NCBI RefSeq assembly: GCF_003386205.1
Contig: NZ_QRDY01000016.1
Location: 56,917 to 120,916, forward strand
Length of the DNA stretch: 64,000 bases
Reading direction: 5' to 3'
DNA from: Cohnella lupini
GTDB lineage: Bacteria; Bacillota; Bacilli; Paenibacillales; Paenibacillaceae
Shown: positions 55,816-64,000 of the stretch, piece after piece
How positions within the stretch are numbered: the stretch's first letter is position 1
Layout: each line of letters begins with the position of its first letter
Made by a program: the position numbers and the translations under genes
Notes under the pieces: model-generated
The model's input: only the letters and a program-made list of their open reading frames with translations
What the model was told of the DNA's origin: nothing
Databases searched by the model: none

Positions 55816-56457
55816 ATGCCTGGACTGCTTCGCACGATCAATGGAACGGCCACCCTTAACGCAACGGCAAGCTTGAAGACCAAACACGAGGGCATCTTAA
55901 GCGCGAATATCGAATTCGTTACCAATCCAAACCGCGGCATCTCCGACTTCTTCCTGAACGTAACGCAGAACGCATGCAACCTGGCCACGGTCAAGCTGCA
56001 ATCGCTGACCCGCTCGAGCAGCAGACTTACCGCTTTCTTCGGCAAGCAGGTGAAAGGCATTACCAGCGCCAACATCGTGTTCGCGGAGAAGAACGACGAT
56101 ATAATCGCAAGAGGATTCATTAACAAGAAAGCAATCATTCCGTTCAAAGCCAGTTGCGGATGTAATAGAGGCTGCCATTGCACAGGTGCTAAAAAAGTGA
56201 AGTTTAAAGATGGCACGACACTGAAGATCTGCATCGATAAGTCTCTAGAGCTCGCTCTTGAGCGACTATTCGCGAAGCTAGAACGCGTGATCAAAAGGCT
56301 GATTAAGCGTCAGAACCCCGGGAAAGGAACCGATCCCGCGTGCATCGCCAGATGCCTTAGAGCGGGCACGATTTGCCAAGCCGCATGCAGCATTTTCGCT
56401 TTCATATGCGCTCCTGCATGCTTGGCCGTTCAAGCTATCTGTGTGGCAACTTGCTGA
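55816..56457 (+). CDS. Protein with a periodic cysteine helix, unknown function
   Basis: 213 residues, with GGGAGTGAAG before the ATG. The N-terminal 105 residues look beta-rich. C114-x-C116-x3-C120-x-C122 (CGCNRGCHC) resembles a metal site. A basic helical stretch follows. The last 38 residues carry Cys176, 180, 187, 191, 198, 202, 209 and 213: exactly CX3C X6 repeated, an 11-residue period with mostly hydrophobic residues between. In a helix all eight thiols would face one side. Candidates are a halocin-C8-like bacteriocin, or a copper- or metal-storage helix like Csp proteins; neither is established. A terminator follows. Confidence 0.7.
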   Translation: MPGLLRTINGTATLNATASLKTKHEGILSANIEFVTNPNRGISDFFLNVTQNACNLATVKLQSLTRSSSRLTAFFGKQVKGITSANIVFAEKNDDIIARGFINKKAIIPFKASCGCNRGCHCTGAKKVKFKDGTTLKICIDKSLELALERLFAKLERVIKRLIKRQNPGKGTDPACIARCLRAGTICQAACSIFAFICAPACLAVQAICVATC

Positions 56458-56470
56458 CCCTTCAATAGGC

Positions 56471-56501
56471 AGGGGCCATCCTTTACGGGATGGCCCCTTT
56501 C
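56471..56501 (+). terminator. Rho-independent terminator
   Basis: AGGGGCCATCC and GGATGGCCCCT are perfect arms, followed by TT-rich sequence, after the Cys-rich gene and opposite the monooxygenase end. Confidence 0.8.
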
Positions 56502-56516
56502 TCTGTTCTCGCTTTG

Positions 56517-57608
56517 TTATACTTCTTGCGTATGTCTTTCGCGAATGGCTTCTTCGGTTGGAGGGACAAGAAAATCTACGAACATTTCCGCGGTGGTTTG
56601 CACTTCCTCTAGGAAAGGACGGAAACTCTTATTGTATTCTTGGAACGCACGTTCATAATCTCCATGGCACTTCCGGAAAGCATCGGCTAAGGCGGACGCC
56701 CCATCTATCGCAAGTGACCCGCCCATGCCGGCAGCCGGAGAAGCGCAGTATCCAGCGTCACCAACTAGCGCTACCCTGCCCTTTGTCCACGACGGCATTT
56801 TCACTTGGCAAAGCTTGTCGAAGTAAAAGGTTTTCGAGTTCTCCACTTCTTCCAGCAATTCCGGTGTTCTCCAGCCTAGTCCTGAAAACCGATTCAGAAT
56901 GATATTCCGCTGCTGTTCTTCGTTTCGGTAGTCGTAAGGAATTTCCTTATCCGAAGAAAAGCAAAGGACGATATCTGTTTTATTATTGTAGGCGTTCAGC
57001 ATGATCGCCTTGCCCGGCTCGTTGTACATCTGCGTAGTATTTTCCTTAATCAACAACTTATTCACGATCGTAATAGAGAAATAAGTTTTAAGAAAATGCG
57101 TAAATTCCGCCTCTTCGCCGAAGCACGCTTTTCTGACGACCGAATGAATACCGTCGCAGCCGAATACCAGGTCATAAGAGCGCTTTGGGCCCCCTTTGAA
57201 AGCTACTTCGACGCCGTTACTTTCTTCCTTCAACGATGCTATGCTATCGCCGAAAATAAAATCGACATCGTCTTTGACGGCCCCGAACATCATATTCAGC
57301 AATACATCTCGCTCGATTTCATATTCATCATCCGCGAGATCCTCGCGTAATTCCGTTCTTTCTGTAACATCATTCGAATTTTTGTACTCCGTCAATTCCA
57401 TCTTTAAGTGGTTCGACTGGATTTGGTCGAGCAGCCCCATACGTTTCACGATGTCGACGGTATTTCCGCGGATATTTACCGGCGTGCCGCCTCGTTTGAG
57501 ACCTTTAGCAATCTCAACAACTGTGACGTTGTAGCCCAACTTACTCATCCAGTAGGCTGTTGAGAGCCCGGCAAAACTCGCCCCGCTAACTAGGACATTT
57601 TGTTTCAT
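56517..57608 (-). CDS. FAD-dependent monooxygenase (PHBH/TetX-like)
   Basis: 363 residues from the ATG at 57608, with GGGGGG upstream. The FAD-binding GxGxxG variant is VLVSGASFAGLSTAYWMSKL. The second motif is DLVFGCDGIHSVVRKACF and the third is ALVGDAGYCASPAAGMGGSL. These are the three fingerprints of flavin aromatic hydroxylases, including TetX-like tetracycline-modifying enzymes. The substrate is unknown. A TetR/MarR partner was not found beside it. Confidence 0.88.
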   Translation of the reverse strand: MKQNVLVSGASFAGLSTAYWMSKLGYNVTVVEIAKGLKRGGTPVNIRGNTVDIVKRMGLLDQIQSNHLKMELTEYKNSNDVTERTELREDLADDEYEIERDVLLNMMFGAVKDDVDFIFGDSIASLKEESNGVEVAFKGGPKRSYDLVFGCDGIHSVVRKACFGEEAEFTHFLKTYFSITIVNKLLIKENTTQMYNEPGKAIMLNAYNNKTDIVLCFSSDKEIPYDYRNEEQQRNIILNRFSGLGWRTPELLEEVENSKTFYFDKLCQVKMPSWTKGRVALVGDAGYCASPAAGMGGSLAIDGASALADAFRKCHGDYERAFQEYNKSFRPFLEEVQTTAEMFVDFLVPPTEEAIRERHTQEV

Positions 57609-57796
57609 GCTTGTTCCCCCCGTGATAGTTGTATTCGTGTTCCATGGAGCACATGTGATTATGCTAACCGACTCGTATATAAGGTAAATTAATTTTATGA
57701 ACTCAATATTAACAGCTCGCGCGGCAAAATTAAGAGGCACCCAATAATGGATGCCCCGCAATCTCTGACTTTTATCCACCTTGAGCTCCTAACAGC

Positions 57797-57988
57797 TTAA
57801 TTCGCCGCTGGATTTGGTTTCTTGGATTGGCGGCACCAATCGGTGTGACCTAATAAACCCCTCATCGTTGCCATATATTTTTCTTCCGACTGAGACCATC
57901 TTAATTTAGCCAGCTCCTCTGCGTCGGGACCAGCAACATAGCGCAGTCTATTCGTCGCATCGGAAGCGGCAACATTACTTAGAACGGT
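57797..57988 (-). pseudogene. Short-chain dehydrogenase, C-terminal remnant
   Basis: The minus-strand frame from 57988 to the stop at 57797 reads ATNRLRYVAGPDAEELAKLR then WSQSEEKYMATMRGLLG. This is the standard C-terminal end of SDR enzymes related to ketoacyl reductases (RYVAGPDAE...). There is no start codon, and a stop lies in frame just before. The catalytic part is gone, so it is a 5'-truncated pseudogene, about 60 codons. Confidence 0.65.
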
Positions 57989-58023
57989 TCACCCCCGAAT
58001 AGAAATTTTTATTTTTACCTTAT

Positions 58024-58995
58024 TCAAACCAGTTGGTGGGGCACATATAGCTCTTCTAAGCTCGTGATTTCTTCAGCTGTCAATTTAACCGACAAAGCCG
58101 AAACCGCATCTTCGAGATGGCTGATCTTGGTCGACCCGATAATAGGTGCTGTGATCTCTTCCTTTTGCAACAACCACGCAAGTGCTATTTGTGCGCGTGG
58201 AAGGCCTCGGTTAGAAGCAACCTCCGCAGCTCTTTCCGCAACTTTGCGATCAGCTTCTTCCGTTCTTGAGAATAATGCCTTTGCTACTTGATCATTATCG
58301 GATCGCGAGGTCTGCTCATTCCAATCTCTGGTTAACCGGCCTGCTGCCAAAGGCAAGTACGGAGTGACTCCAACTCCTTGATCTTTGCAAAGGGGAAGCA
58401 TTTCCCTCTCCTCTTCGCGATAGAGTAAGTTGAGTCTGTTTTCCATGGAAACGAACCGTGTCCAACCATTGCGCTCCGCGACGTGCTGAGCTTTCGAGAA
58501 CTGCCATGCCAACATGGAGGATGCTCCGACGTATCTTACCTTGCCCGCCTTAACTACGTCGTGAAGGGCCTCCATCGTCTCTTCAATCGGCGTATTATTA
58601 TCCCAACGATGAATTTGGTACAAATCGACGTAGTCTGTTCCGAGCCGTCTTAGACTGTTATCCATTTCGGTCATGATGGCCTTACGGGAAAGTCCCATGG
58701 CATTCGGACCTTTGCGCATCGGAACGAACACCTTTGTGGAAATAACGATTTCGTCACGACGAGCGAAGTCCTTTAATGCACGTCCTACAATTTCTTCGCT
58801 TGTTCCATCGGAATACATATTGGCGGTACTGAAAAAATTGATGCCCATTTCCAGTGCTTTCCTAATGATCGGTCTGCTTTGCTCTTCATTCAGCGACCAT
58901 GGAGCATTGCCACGCTCTGGTACTCCAAAGCTCATACTTCCAAGGCTAAGCCTCGAAACATCCAAACCCGAATGCCCAAGTTTTACATAATCCAT
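58024..58995 (-). CDS. Aldo/keto reductase
   Basis: 323 residues. LGHSGLDVSRLSLGSMSFGV opens the barrel; the catalytic Asp/Tyr region is NFFSTANMYSDGTSEEIVGR, the Lys region EIVISTKVFVPMR, and YVDLYQIHRWDNNTPIEETM is typical of AKR. The end GSTKISHLEDAVSALSVKLT binds NADP. It is divergent from a MarR gene with palindromic sites between, so probably induced by the MarR effector. Confidence 0.9.
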   Translation of the reverse strand: MDYVKLGHSGLDVSRLSLGSMSFGVPERGNAPWSLNEEQSRPIIRKALEMGINFFSTANMYSDGTSEEIVGRALKDFARRDEIVISTKVFVPMRKGPNAMGLSRKAIMTEMDNSLRRLGTDYVDLYQIHRWDNNTPIEETMEALHDVVKAGKVRYVGASSMLAWQFSKAQHVAERNGWTRFVSMENRLNLLYREEEREMLPLCKDQGVGVTPYLPLAAGRLTRDWNEQTSRSDNDQVAKALFSRTEEADRKVAERAAEVASNRGLPRAQIALAWLLQKEEITAPIIGSTKISHLEDAVSALSVKLTAEEITSLEELYVPHQLV

Positions 58996-59052
58996 ATCAT
59001 TACACGCTCCTCAAAAATATTGGTAAGACTTCCACGCCTTCAGGTTACCCGT

Positions 59053-59068
59053 GGTTGACATGTCAACC
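59053..59068. promoter_or_regulatory. MarR-type palindromic operator 1
   Basis: GGTTGACATGTCAACC is a perfect 16-bp palindrome in the divergent AKR/MarR region. Confidence 0.75.
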
Positions 59069-59090
59069 CAACAACACTTTAGCACCTTGT

Positions 59091-59106
59091 GGTTGACACG
59101 TCAACC
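59091..59106. promoter_or_regulatory. MarR-type palindromic operator 2
   Basis: GGTTGACACGTCAACC, same as operator 1 except for one central base, 38 bp away. It includes TTGACA, a likely -35 of the marR promoter. Confidence 0.75.
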
Positions 59107-59122
59107 GTGCTATTATGTGGCT

Positions 59123-59593
59123 ATGGATAAAAACGAGCTAAGCGATAATGAAATGCGAATATGGAATATGTGGAAGGGTTCCTTTAAGAGAATCTTCGGC
59201 CGTGTCGTAAAGGACATGTCCGAACACACAGGACTATCTGAGGGTGATTTCGGAGTATTGGATCGGTTAGCCCAATTTGGGGACGGTAAGCTTCGCCAGC
59301 AGGAATTAGCCGACTCGATGGACTGGGACAAGAGCCGACTGTCACATCATCTAACGCGCATGGAAAAGCGCGGACTTGTGCTGAGGAAAACATTAGACAA
59401 AGATCGTAGTGTTCAAGTCATCATTACATCCACCGGAAAATCGGCCTTGGATGGGGCCCTACCCATAGTCTCAAAGGCCATACGTACGCATTTTCTAGAT
59501 CAGTTAACCGATCAGGACATTGAGTCGATTACCAAGCTGGCTGATCGAACTAAATCGAGGTCTTCAGCGGCTGGCAAAGACTCGACACCTTGA
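59123..59593 (+). CDS. MarR-family transcriptional regulator
   Basis: 156 residues from the ATG at 59123; a longer frame would cross its own operators. The winged helix has LRQQELADSMDWDKSRLSHH and LTRMEKRGLVLRKTLDKDRS. It lies opposite the AKR gene; the GGTTGACA palindromes fit its sites. The effector is unknown. Confidence 0.88.
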   Translation: MDKNELSDNEMRIWNMWKGSFKRIFGRVVKDMSEHTGLSEGDFGVLDRLAQFGDGKLRQQELADSMDWDKSRLSHHLTRMEKRGLVLRKTLDKDRSVQVIITSTGKSALDGALPIVSKAIRTHFLDQLTDQDIESITKLADRTKSRSSAAGKDSTP

Positions 59594-59618
59594 TCGCCGT
59601 TTTTAATGTGCTCATGAA

Positions 59619-61235
59619 TTATTCCAACAAATCGGCGTGAATTTCATACAATCTTATCATCATCTCGCTTGCTCCTCCTCCTTCTTCGTGTGCCCCTAGA
59701 GACGATGTAAGGACAGAGATAGCGCCTGTTTCGTTGATCCTACAGCTAACGATGTCACCTTTTAACCGATGGCGCGAAATATCGTTTAACTCCGTGTCCA
59801 TGATCACGATGCTGCTAAACCCTACTCGAATCACGACTCTCCCTAATGAATCCACGGTTAAGAAATCCAGTTCTGCCTCCTGCTTTTTTCGAGAGACGAT
59901 GTGAAAGGACTCGGTATCCACTACGACAAGTTCTCTTTCATTGAGATGCAGAAATAACTTTTGATTTTTAGTATCTACTGCCGAAGAAGTAATCGAGCCT
60001 TCCAACTCGAATTCCGCTATCCGCTCAAAATGTTCGTTCAAATATATAACTCTAGTACGAAAGACTCCAGAGGACAAAGCTCTAGCAAAATAAAAGAGCC
60101 TTCCGTCATCATCAAATAAGAATGTTCCGTAAGGATCATTATTTTCCGACTTAAAGGTTGCCTCGACCTCTCCTCGACCATTTAATTTTACAAGTTCTGG
60201 CGACTGTTCTTCAGTGCTTATACACACATGAATGAATTGATTTCGACAACAGAGAAAACCCGTACAAGGAAATTCCCACCTCACGTTTAAGCTCGGTTCA
60301 TATGCCCTAAGCGTATCCCACGCGCTGTTGAAAGCAAGAAAAGCTCCATTATCTAGTAGATAAATCGGATGATACGATCCACCTTTCAAGGAAGTCTCGG
60401 AAATCTTGTTCCCTTCATAATCGAACAGATAATATTGGGACCGGATAAAACAAAAAAATGAAAGATAGCCGTTGGATGCGCTTAAATGGCCGGTTCCACT
60501 GCGATATCGGAATGAGCTAATGTCTAAACTTGACTCTAGCGTACCGTTCGGGAAATAGGTATAGATGCTTTCTTCTTTGTAGGACCCGCTGCTCCGATCG
60601 TAGGGAGGTGTGCCAATTACATACTTATTGTCACCTAAGGATCCAATTAATGCTCCCTCAAATTCCATTAGCAGAGTAACTTTCATTTGATTCTTGATGC
60701 GGTTTTTCTTGTTGTTCTCGGCGATATATTCATCAATTAGGGAGAGATTTCGTTCGCATCGAAAATCGGCTTCCTTACCTTCGGAAAGCATCCGATGATC
60801 GATCCAAAGCGCAACCCCCAAGAAATACTGAAATAACTGCAATTTCTTACCCAAATCCTCGCAAGCGAGGATTTCTTTAACATACTTAACTTCGACCGAT
60901 TCGAATTCAAGTTCTTTGATAAACAGTTTAGGCTTGCCGGGTTTCTTAGGTAAACCATATCCGTTCTCATTAATATGGCTGTCGATGACTTTCCCGTTTC
61001 TGTAGACCGCAATCCTAAGCACATCATCGTCGAAATATTCGATGGACAGTACGCTTTGGTCAATGGCTTTCGATAGTTTCCTCGCCGATTTCTCAAGGTT
61101 GCCGACCTGAAATTGCTCGCATACGACGGTAGTCCAACCCTTCGATAACTGAATTGCCCTACTGCCGGGTAATGCTTTCTCGATTTCATCCGTTGAACAT
61201 GCTCTTACCTGCAAATTAGCAAAGCTAGTGCCCAT
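59619..61235 (-). CDS. Large cytosolic protein with beta-propeller-like half, unknown function
   Basis: 538 residues from the ATG at 61235 with GGGGAG upstream. The N-terminal 190 residues contain DDDVLRIAVYRNGKVIDSHI. The rest has repeated beta strands (FLFDDDGRLFYFARALSSGV, FLHLNERELVVVDTESFHIV) like a propeller. No signal peptide or membrane segment. I do not recognise a named family. It lies between the MarR gene and the ABC-F gene, alone. Confidence 0.7.
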   Translation of the reverse strand: MGTSFANLQVRACSTDEIEKALPGSRAIQLSKGWTTVVCEQFQVGNLEKSARKLSKAIDQSVLSIEYFDDDVLRIAVYRNGKVIDSHINENGYGLPKKPGKPKLFIKELEFESVEVKYVKEILACEDLGKKLQLFQYFLGVALWIDHRMLSEGKEADFRCERNLSLIDEYIAENNKKNRIKNQMKVTLLMEFEGALIGSLGDNKYVIGTPPYDRSSGSYKEESIYTYFPNGTLESSLDISSFRYRSGTGHLSASNGYLSFFCFIRSQYYLFDYEGNKISETSLKGGSYHPIYLLDNGAFLAFNSAWDTLRAYEPSLNVRWEFPCTGFLCCRNQFIHVCISTEEQSPELVKLNGRGEVEATFKSENNDPYGTFLFDDDGRLFYFARALSSGVFRTRVIYLNEHFERIAEFELEGSITSSAVDTKNQKLFLHLNERELVVVDTESFHIVSRKKQEAELDFLTVDSLGRVVIRVGFSSIVIMDTELNDISRHRLKGDIVSCRINETGAISVLTSSLGAHEEGGGASEMMIRLYEIHADLLE

Positions 61236-61345
61236 TATATCTCCCCTAATCATTGGCTAACCTTACTTGGCTCCGTCCCCTAAGTGTTGCCGTAGCTTCT
61301 CAACTAGTCCCCTTTTAAGTACTCTAGTTTGTCGGGGTTCTTTAC

Positions 61346-61388
61346 AAAAATACATCGCAAAGGTAAGTTACCACCAGTGCGATGTATT
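61346..61388 (-). terminator. Terminator of the ABC-F gene
   Basis: AATACATCGCA and TGCGATGTATT are perfect arms; the minus-strand flank has TTTTT. Confidence 0.8.
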
Positions 61389-61434
61389 CTAATCCACATA
61401 CTACTATTTAACTTTCTGCTCCTATCCATAACCT

Positions 61435-62985
61435 CTAGCTCTGCATGGACCAGGCTTCTACATCCCACGTTTTGGTTACCCAATCCTCATAGAATTCAGG
61501 CTCATGAGAGACGAGAACGACCGTACCCTTGTAGGCGGTTAACGCTCGCTTCAGCTCGGCTTTGGCAACGATGTCCAAGTGGTTCGTCGGCTCATCAAGC
61601 AGAATCCAGTTGCTTTCATGCATCATCAGCTTGCAAAGACGAACCTTTGCCTGTTCTCCGCCGCTGAGTTGATTAAGAGGGCGAGTAATATGCTCGTTCT
61701 TGAGACCGCAGCGGGCAAGCGCCGCCCTCACTTCTTGCTGGGTCATAAAGGAAAACTCATCCCATACGTCCTCCAGCGGAGTCATCATTGGCGCCTTAGC
61801 CTCCTGCTCGAAATAAGCGGGAGACAAGTAATCGCCCCGATACGTCTTGCCTTCCAGCGGAGGAATAACGCCGAGAATCGTCTTCAGGAGCGTTGATTTG
61901 CCGACGCCGTTACAGCCTGCGATAGCAATCTTATCGCCTCGCTCAACGACCATGTTCATCTTAGGCAGAAGCGGCTTATTGTAGCCGATCAGCATTCCCT
62001 CCGTTTCGAATACGGTCTTGCCGCTCGGTCTGGTTTCTTTGAAATTAAAGGTCGGCTTGGCCGCTTCCTCCGGCTTATCGATGCGGTCGATCTTGTCGAG
62101 TTGTTTCTCGCGGCTCTTCGCGCGTCCGGTGGTAGAAGCTCGCGCCTTGTTTTTATTAATGAATTCCTCTTGCTTCTTAATATATTCCTTCTGCTTCTCG
62201 TAGGCGTCGATGTGCTGCGTTTTGTTCAGATCGGCCATCTCCAGAAACTTCTCGTAATTGGCCGAGTAACGCGTCATTTTCGTAAATTCAAGATGATAGA
62301 TAACGTCGACGATCTGGTTCATGAAGCCCGTATCATGAGAAATAAGAACGAATGCATAGGGATATCTTTTCAAATAATTCGTCAGCCAATTAATATGCTC
62401 TTCGTCCAAGTAGTTCGTCGGCTCATCCAGCAATAAGACGCCCGGCTTCTCAAGCAGCAACTTGGCGAGCAGAACCTTCGTCCGCTGTCCGCCGCTAAGC
62501 GCCGTAACGTCGCGGTCAAGCCCGATCGCATTAAGGCCTAAACCATAAGCCATTTCATCGACCTTCACGTCGATTAAGTAGAAGTCTCCGATTTCAAGCG
62601 CCTCTTGAATCTCTCCCATACGCTCCAATAGTTGATCCAACAGTTCCGGATCAGCATCGCCCATCTGCGCGGTAACACCGTTAAGCTCCTCTTCTAATAC
62701 GAGTAACGGCAGGAACGCATCCTTCAGAACGTCTCGAATGGTTTTACCAGCTTCAAGCTTCGTATGCTGGTCCAAGTAACCGTAACTAACATGAGGCGTC
62801 CATTCCACCTTACCCTCGTCCTTCAACAACTTGCCCGTCAAAATATTCATAAGCGTAGATTTCCCCGTACCGTTCGCGCCAACCAGCCCGACACGTTCGC
62901 CGTCAAGCAGACGGAAAGACACATTCTTAAACAATACCCGGTCGCCGAACGAGTGCGATAAGTTCTCAACTGTCAACAAACTCAT
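61435..62985 (-). CDS. ABC-F family ATPase (YkpA/YbiT-like)
   Basis: 516 residues with two ABC domains and no membrane part. Walker A sites are GLVGANGTGKSTLMNIL and AIAGCNGVGKSTLLKTI; signatures ALSGGQRTKVLLAKLL and QLSGGEQAKVRLCKLM; Walker B LLLDEPTNYLDEEH and WILLDEPTNHLD. The linker is Lys/Glu-rich (KQKEYIKKQEEFINK). ABC-F proteins act on the ribosome to relieve stalled or drug-bound states; some give antibiotic resistance. This one looks like a housekeeping YkpA/YbiT member rather than a known resistance type. Confidence 0.9.
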   Translation of the reverse strand: MSLLTVENLSHSFGDRVLFKNVSFRLLDGERVGLVGANGTGKSTLMNILTGKLLKDEGKVEWTPHVSYGYLDQHTKLEAGKTIRDVLKDAFLPLLVLEEELNGVTAQMGDADPELLDQLLERMGEIQEALEIGDFYLIDVKVDEMAYGLGLNAIGLDRDVTALSGGQRTKVLLAKLLLEKPGVLLLDEPTNYLDEEHINWLTNYLKRYPYAFVLISHDTGFMNQIVDVIYHLEFTKMTRYSANYEKFLEMADLNKTQHIDAYEKQKEYIKKQEEFINKNKARASTTGRAKSREKQLDKIDRIDKPEEAAKPTFNFKETRPSGKTVFETEGMLIGYNKPLLPKMNMVVERGDKIAIAGCNGVGKSTLLKTILGVIPPLEGKTYRGDYLSPAYFEQEAKAPMMTPLEDVWDEFSFMTQQEVRAALARCGLKNEHITRPLNQLSGGEQAKVRLCKLMMHESNWILLDEPTNHLDIVAKAELKRALTAYKGTVVLVSHEPEFYEDWVTKTWDVEAWSMQS

Positions 62986-63260
62986 TTTCTATATCTCCAT
63001 TCATTTATGCGCCTTGATTAAATCTTGCAAAATCTTTTGATTTATCCGACTCATTGTATCACAGAAACGTTTGATCCATGTTAACTGATGAGGTTATGAA
63101 TAGTTACAGCAATCATTGCTAGTATCCGTCAGGCATGTCGCGGCGGAAATCTCTTGCCGAATGTTGGAGTGTGACAAAGTTACGGTTACGCGTAATTTGA
63201 TTTTGATATTATCGTTCTCAGGAGCTCAATAAAAATCAAACTAATCAGGAGGTTTTAATC

Positions 63261-64000
63261 ATGAACTTGAAAAACAAAATGGTCGTTGCATCTTTAGTTG
63301 CCTCGTTGGCGTTACTCAGCTTGAATATCAGCAATCCGGTTCACGCCGCTCAAAAAGCGGAAAAGGGTTCTTCTCTCGTTTCGGTACGTGATACCCTCGT
63401 CAATCAGTATCAAATCGTTTCCAGCCGCATTACGCTCAACAAGGCTAACGGTTATGTACAAGTGGACGGTTTGGATATCATTAAGCCCAAATCAATCGTC
63501 AATGGCATTTCCTATGCTACCTCGGACACGCTTAAAGCAGTTGGAGAAAAAGAATCCATACGGCATCCGCTGACCTTCGTACTCGTTCACGGCGCTTGGG
63601 CTGACAGCAGCTACTTTGATGGTGTGGCCGTGGAGCTCCGCAAAATGGGATACACAGTCTACACGCCGGAATATGCAGGGCATGGCGCGAATGCGGCCCA
63701 AAATGTGACTCACGAACAAATCACAACCTCGGTCGTCGATTATATCAAAGAGAAAAACCTTCACGATATTGTCCTACTCGGGCATAGCTTCGGCGGTACC
63801 GTCGTGGAGAAGGCCGCTGAACAAATTCCCGATCGCATCAAACGCTTGGTATTCTTCGATGCTTTCGTCCCGCAAAACGGCGAAAGCGTGGTGGATCAGT
63901 TCCCCGCTCCCATTCAAGAGCTTTTCAAGCAGCTTAGAAGCACGTCGACAGACGATACGATCGCTCTTCCCTTTCCGATCTTTCGCGATACGTTAGCCAA
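63261..64000 (+). CDS. Secreted alpha/beta hydrolase, 3' end outside the window
   Basis: 246 residues visible and still open at the window end. CAGGAGG lies 8 nt before the ATG. Signal peptide MVVASLVASLALLSLNISNP..HAA. After an N-terminal segment of unknown type come the oxyanion motif FVLVHGAWADSSYFDG and the nucleophile elbow IVLLGHSFGGTVVEKA (Ser in GHSFG). The acid and His should lie beyond 64000. The upstream gap 62986-63260 contains no gene or clear motif. Confidence 0.85.
   Translation, partial: MNLKNKMVVASLVASLALLSLNISNPVHAAQKAEKGSSLVSVRDTLVNQYQIVSSRITLNKANGYVQVDGLDIIKPKSIVNGISYATSDTLKAVGEKESIRHPLTFVLVHGAWADSSYFDGVAVELRKMGYTVYTPEYAGHGANAAQNVTHEQITTSVVDYIKEKNLHDIVLLGHSFGGTVVEKAAEQIPDRIKRLVFFDAFVPQNGESVVDQFPAPIQELFKQLRSTSTDDTIALPFPIFRDTLA

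Noticed and set aside
1..64000. tRNA, rRNA, CRISPR arrays, insertion sequences, prophage
   Set aside because: None seen. The lone holin-like gene has no phage neighbours, and no inverted terminal repeats with a transposase were found.

Overview
The window looks like a chromosome segment of an endospore-forming Gram-positive of the Paenibacillaceae (Paenibacillus or Cohnella type). Supporting signs are S-layer-homology proteins, copper-amine-oxidase-N-type wall domains, a SleB-type hydrolase, a likely sigma-K promoter, CodY- and CcpA-like boxes, AGGAGG ribosome sites, and a GH87 alpha-1,3-glucanase with the domain order known from Paenibacillus glycanilyticus. No rRNA, tRNA, CRISPR, prophage or insertion sequence was seen; the region is mostly metabolic, transport and regulatory genes.

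Layout: 1-3.7 kb holds the end of a zinc-type alcohol dehydrogenase, two probable spore genes behind a multi-box intergenic repeat, a spore-cortex-type hydrolase and a soluble chemoreceptor. 3.7-9.5 kb is an oligopeptide ABC operon (oppDFBCA order, minus strand) with a CodY-like box. 9.9-11.7 kb has a holin-like protein, a secreted stalk-domain protein and a small protein behind a second copy of the repeat. 12.3-16.2 kb encodes the large GH87 enzyme. 16.3-19.0 kb has a GNAT protein and a TetR/hydrolase pair sharing an operator. 19.3-22.7 kb is the oddest operon: kdpF and kdpB without kdpA or kdpC, followed by a membrane chemoreceptor. 22.9-30.3 kb has a SARP/MalT-like regulator, an SLH protein, small oxidoreductases, decayed doxX and hxlR remnants and a MarR regulator.

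30.4-37.7 kb is a second Opp-type ABC operon ending in a glycerophosphodiesterase and facing a LysR regulator. 37.8-45.7 kb has a BBE-type FAD oxidase, an EamA transporter, a secreted propeller protein, an ArsR/AHSA1 pair with a probably leaderless promoter, a VOC protein and a two-component system. 45.9-51.6 kb has a double seven-bladed propeller S-layer protein, a small secreted protein and an ABC-2 exporter. 51.7-64 kb has a clan GH-D alpha-galactosidase-like enzyme, two unknown proteins (one with a strictly periodic cysteine helix), a flavin monooxygenase, an SDR remnant, an AKR/MarR divergent pair with palindromic operators, an unknown propeller protein, an ABC-F protein and a truncated alpha/beta hydrolase.

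Best leads: (1) an intergenic element in two copies with four CATC boxes at identical 51-62-51 nt spacing and an identical 139-nt distance to the downstream start codon; (2) the kdpF-kdpB-chemoreceptor operon lacking kdpA/kdpC; (3) a protein ending in eight cysteines at exact 11-residue periodicity. All calls come from reading the sequence and recalled family features; no database search was run.
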